A stretch of 7,259 nt of DNA, from NCBI GenBank assembly GCA_964558295.1, contig CAZLDQ010000258.1, positions 1 to 7,259 on the forward strand. Direction: 5' to 3'. The position numbers and the translations under genes were made by a program. This DNA is from JBDKTH01 sp964558295 (GTDB lineage Bacteria > Planctomycetota > Planctomycetia > Pirellulales > Thermoguttaceae). Below are positions 5,961 through 7,259 of the stretch, piece by piece. The notes beneath the pieces are model-generated. The model saw only the letters and a program-made list of their open reading frames with translations. It did not search any database and was not told the origin of the DNA. The stretch's first letter is position 1. Every line of letters begins with the position of its first letter.

Positions 5961-6369
5961 GGCCTTTGGAGGGCTCGATGGCGAAGTCGCGCGTGGTTGC
6001 TTCGCGGGGGAAATCGACCCGGGTTTCATAGGGTGGAAAGAGAGCGGTGCCGACCGAGGAATCGCCGGCCGGAATGCCGTCAAATCCCATGATCCGCACT
6101 ACGTAGGGGCCGCCGAGGATTCCCTTGCCAGGTTCGGTCTGATACTTGCCGTCCTTGATCTCAGCCATCGAGCCGGGGCCCGTATTTCCCCGGGAACCGT
6201 CGGGCTCTAGCGAGACTTCTCCAGCCGGGACCGGTTTACCGGCGTAGCTTACGGTCCCCGAAAGATCGTAGCGTGTCGGCCCGCTGGCCCCCGAGCAACC
6301 GGACAAGGCCAACACGACGGCAAGCATCACGAATCGCGCGGCGGTGGCTGCCCTGAGCATCCGGTTCAT
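5953..6369 (-). CDS. Small lipoprotein, carboxypeptidase-regulatory-like fold
   Basis: This is a 138-residue predicted lipoprotein. A basic N-terminus and hydrophobic segment lead to the lipobox LSGC, with Cys25 as the lipidated residue. The mature part (about 113 residues) has the pattern of transthyretin or carboxypeptidase-regulatory-like beta-sandwiches: YDLSGTVSYAGKPVPAGEVSLEPDG (34-58), then DGKYQTEPGKGILGGPYVVRIMGFDG (73-98), then a C-terminal strand. Such proteins commonly follow DUF1559 genes in planctomycetes; their job is not known. The start is fixed by translational coupling: the DUF1559 stop and this ATG overlap as TAATG at 6367-6371. It is probably co-transcribed with the upstream DUF1559 gene. 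No sign of B12 control. Confidence 0.8.
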   Translation of the reverse strand: MNRMLRAATAARFVMLAVVLALSGCSGASGPTRYDLSGTVSYAGKPVPAGEVSLEPDGSRGNTGPGSMAEIKDGKYQTEPGKGILGGPYVVRIMGFDGIPAGDSSVGTALFPPYETRVDFPREATTRDFAIEPSKGRR

Positions 6370-7259
6370 TACGGTAATCCTCCTGTGGGCTGGCCGTCGT
6401 CGCGGATGCCCATCTGCCGGTAAATGTTGATATCGATCGTCTCGCTGACAAAGTGGACCGACCCGTCGGCCAGACTGAACTGGCAGCCGCCGGGATGGAA
6501 GCTGCCGAACATTCGCGTCTGGTAATTGAGCGTGTCGGCATTGCCGCCGTGCTTGGCATAGGCGTTAATCTGTTGCATGGTGGCGGCCAGAATCAACGGC
6601 GTGCCGTAGGAAGAATCGAGTTTGGCCGCCGAAGCCCAACCGGTCACGATGCCGTCGCTGCGCCCGCCGGTCGTCAGGCAGTACTTCGTTTCACCGATGA
6701 GGAACACATTCGATGTGCCATCGGTAATGTCGCGGAATTTGGTTGCGGAGTTGTGGTAAAGAATGCCGTTGATGAAGAACACACGTTGCCCAGACTGACT
6801 GCTGCAATTGGGCGTTGCCCCTCCTCCCTGGACGCCGAAGTAGCAACCGTTGTTATTGTCAGGCCGGGAATTGGGGTCCGAGGGACACTGATAGGCGCTG
6901 TTGCCCTTCTTGAACTGGGTGTCGTTGACGGAAGCCCCAGGCACGTTCGACGAGGTGGTAAACGCGAGTCGCAAATCGAACTCCTTGAACCGGTTCATCT
7001 GCTCCAGATAGGGGAGGATCAACACGGTCCACGATGCACGGCCCGTGTTGCTGCCCCCGTTGCACCAGTCCGTGGTCGTATAGCTCACACTTCCGGCCGA
7101 AAGGGTACCGGGAGGCAGGCACTTGTGCGTGTCGTGGTAATTGTGCAGGGCTAAGTTGATCTGCTTGATCCGGTTGGTGCAGTCCATGCGCCGCGCGGCT
7201 TCCCGCGCTGCCTGGACCGCCGGCAACAACAGGGCGATCAGGATGCCGATGATGGCAAT
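6369..7259 (-). CDS. DUF1559 pseudopilin-like protein, 5' end outside the window
   Basis: This is the second DUF1559 protein; 296 residues are visible and the prepilin leader and first part of the helix lie beyond the right edge. The visible part begins IAIIGILIALLLPAVQAARE, the usual DUF1559 helix, followed by IKQINLALHNYHDTHKCLPPG and the C-terminal H-X9-DG motif HPGGCQFSLADG. The frame stays open to the last base of the window, so an internal TTG start at 7229 is rejected. It has the same architecture as the riboswitch-controlled DUF1559 protein but differs clearly in sequence, so it is not a recent duplicate. It ends in TAATG, overlapping the lipoprotein start by one base. Its own promoter is not in view. 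Confidence 0.9.
   Translation of the reverse strand: MAIIGILIALLLPAVQAAREAARRMDCTNRIKQINLALHNYHDTHKCLPPGTLSAGSVSYTTTDWCNGGSNTGRASWTVLILPYLEQMNRFKEFDLRLAFTTSSNVPGASVNDTQFKKGNSAYQCPSDPNSRPDNNNGCYFGVQGGGATPNCSSQSGQRVFFINGILYHNSATKFRDITDGTSNVFLIGETKYCLTTGGRSDGIVTGWASAAKLDSSYGTPLILAATMQQINAYAKHGGNADTLNYQTRMFGSFHPGGCQFSLADGSVHFVSETIDINIYRQMGIRDDGQPTGGLP

Noticed and set aside
6453..7154. 233-codon open frame on the plus strand
   Set aside because: It is antisense to a clear DUF1559 gene and has no recognisable domain.
6369..7259. Recent duplication of the two DUF1559 genes
   Set aside because: The two proteins share only the family's hallmark segments and differ elsewhere, so they are old paralogues.

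Overview
The window looks like planctomycete DNA, probably from the Pirellulales or a relative. Three things point there: two pseudopilin-like DUF1559 proteins with an H-X9-DG tail, a PEP-CTERM-sorted secreted protein, and a DUF1559 gene coupled by TAATG to a small lipoprotein with a carboxypeptidase-regulatory-like fold. The DNA is GC-rich with mixed ATG and GTG starts. There are no rRNA, tRNA, CRISPR or transposase genes.

Layout, left to right. (1) 85-1032, minus: a secreted transglutaminase-like protein. (2) 1033-1227: a divergent intergenic region. (3) 1228-2226, plus: a SAM-dependent O-methyltransferase-like protein. (4) 2227-2454: a convergent gap with a perfect 8-bp hairpin directly after the BtuF stop codon. 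(5) 2455-5942, minus: the most interesting block. A TTGACA/TATAGT promoter is followed about 7 nt after the expected start of transcription by a complete cobalamin (B12) riboswitch at 5720-5901. Downstream come a DUF1559 pseudopilin-like protein, a PEP-CTERM propeller-like secreted protein and a BtuF-like cobalamin-binding protein, all on the same strand with gaps of 87 and 39 bp. (6) 5953-7259, minus: a second DUF1559 gene, cut by the window edge, translationally coupled to a small lipoprotein.

How the genes may work together. The riboswitch should lower expression of its operon when B12 is plentiful, and the last gene encodes the kind of periplasmic protein that hands B12 to BtuCD. The simplest reading is a B12-acquisition operon in which a pseudopilin-like DUF1559 protein and an envelope-anchored propeller occupy the place that BtuB and TonB have in Proteobacteria. 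The riboswitch, promoter and gene order are read directly from the sequence. The role of the two surface proteins in corrinoid capture is inference. No btuC, btuD or btuB lies in the window. The transglutaminase, the methyltransferase and the upstream DUF1559/lipoprotein pair show no direct link to B12.
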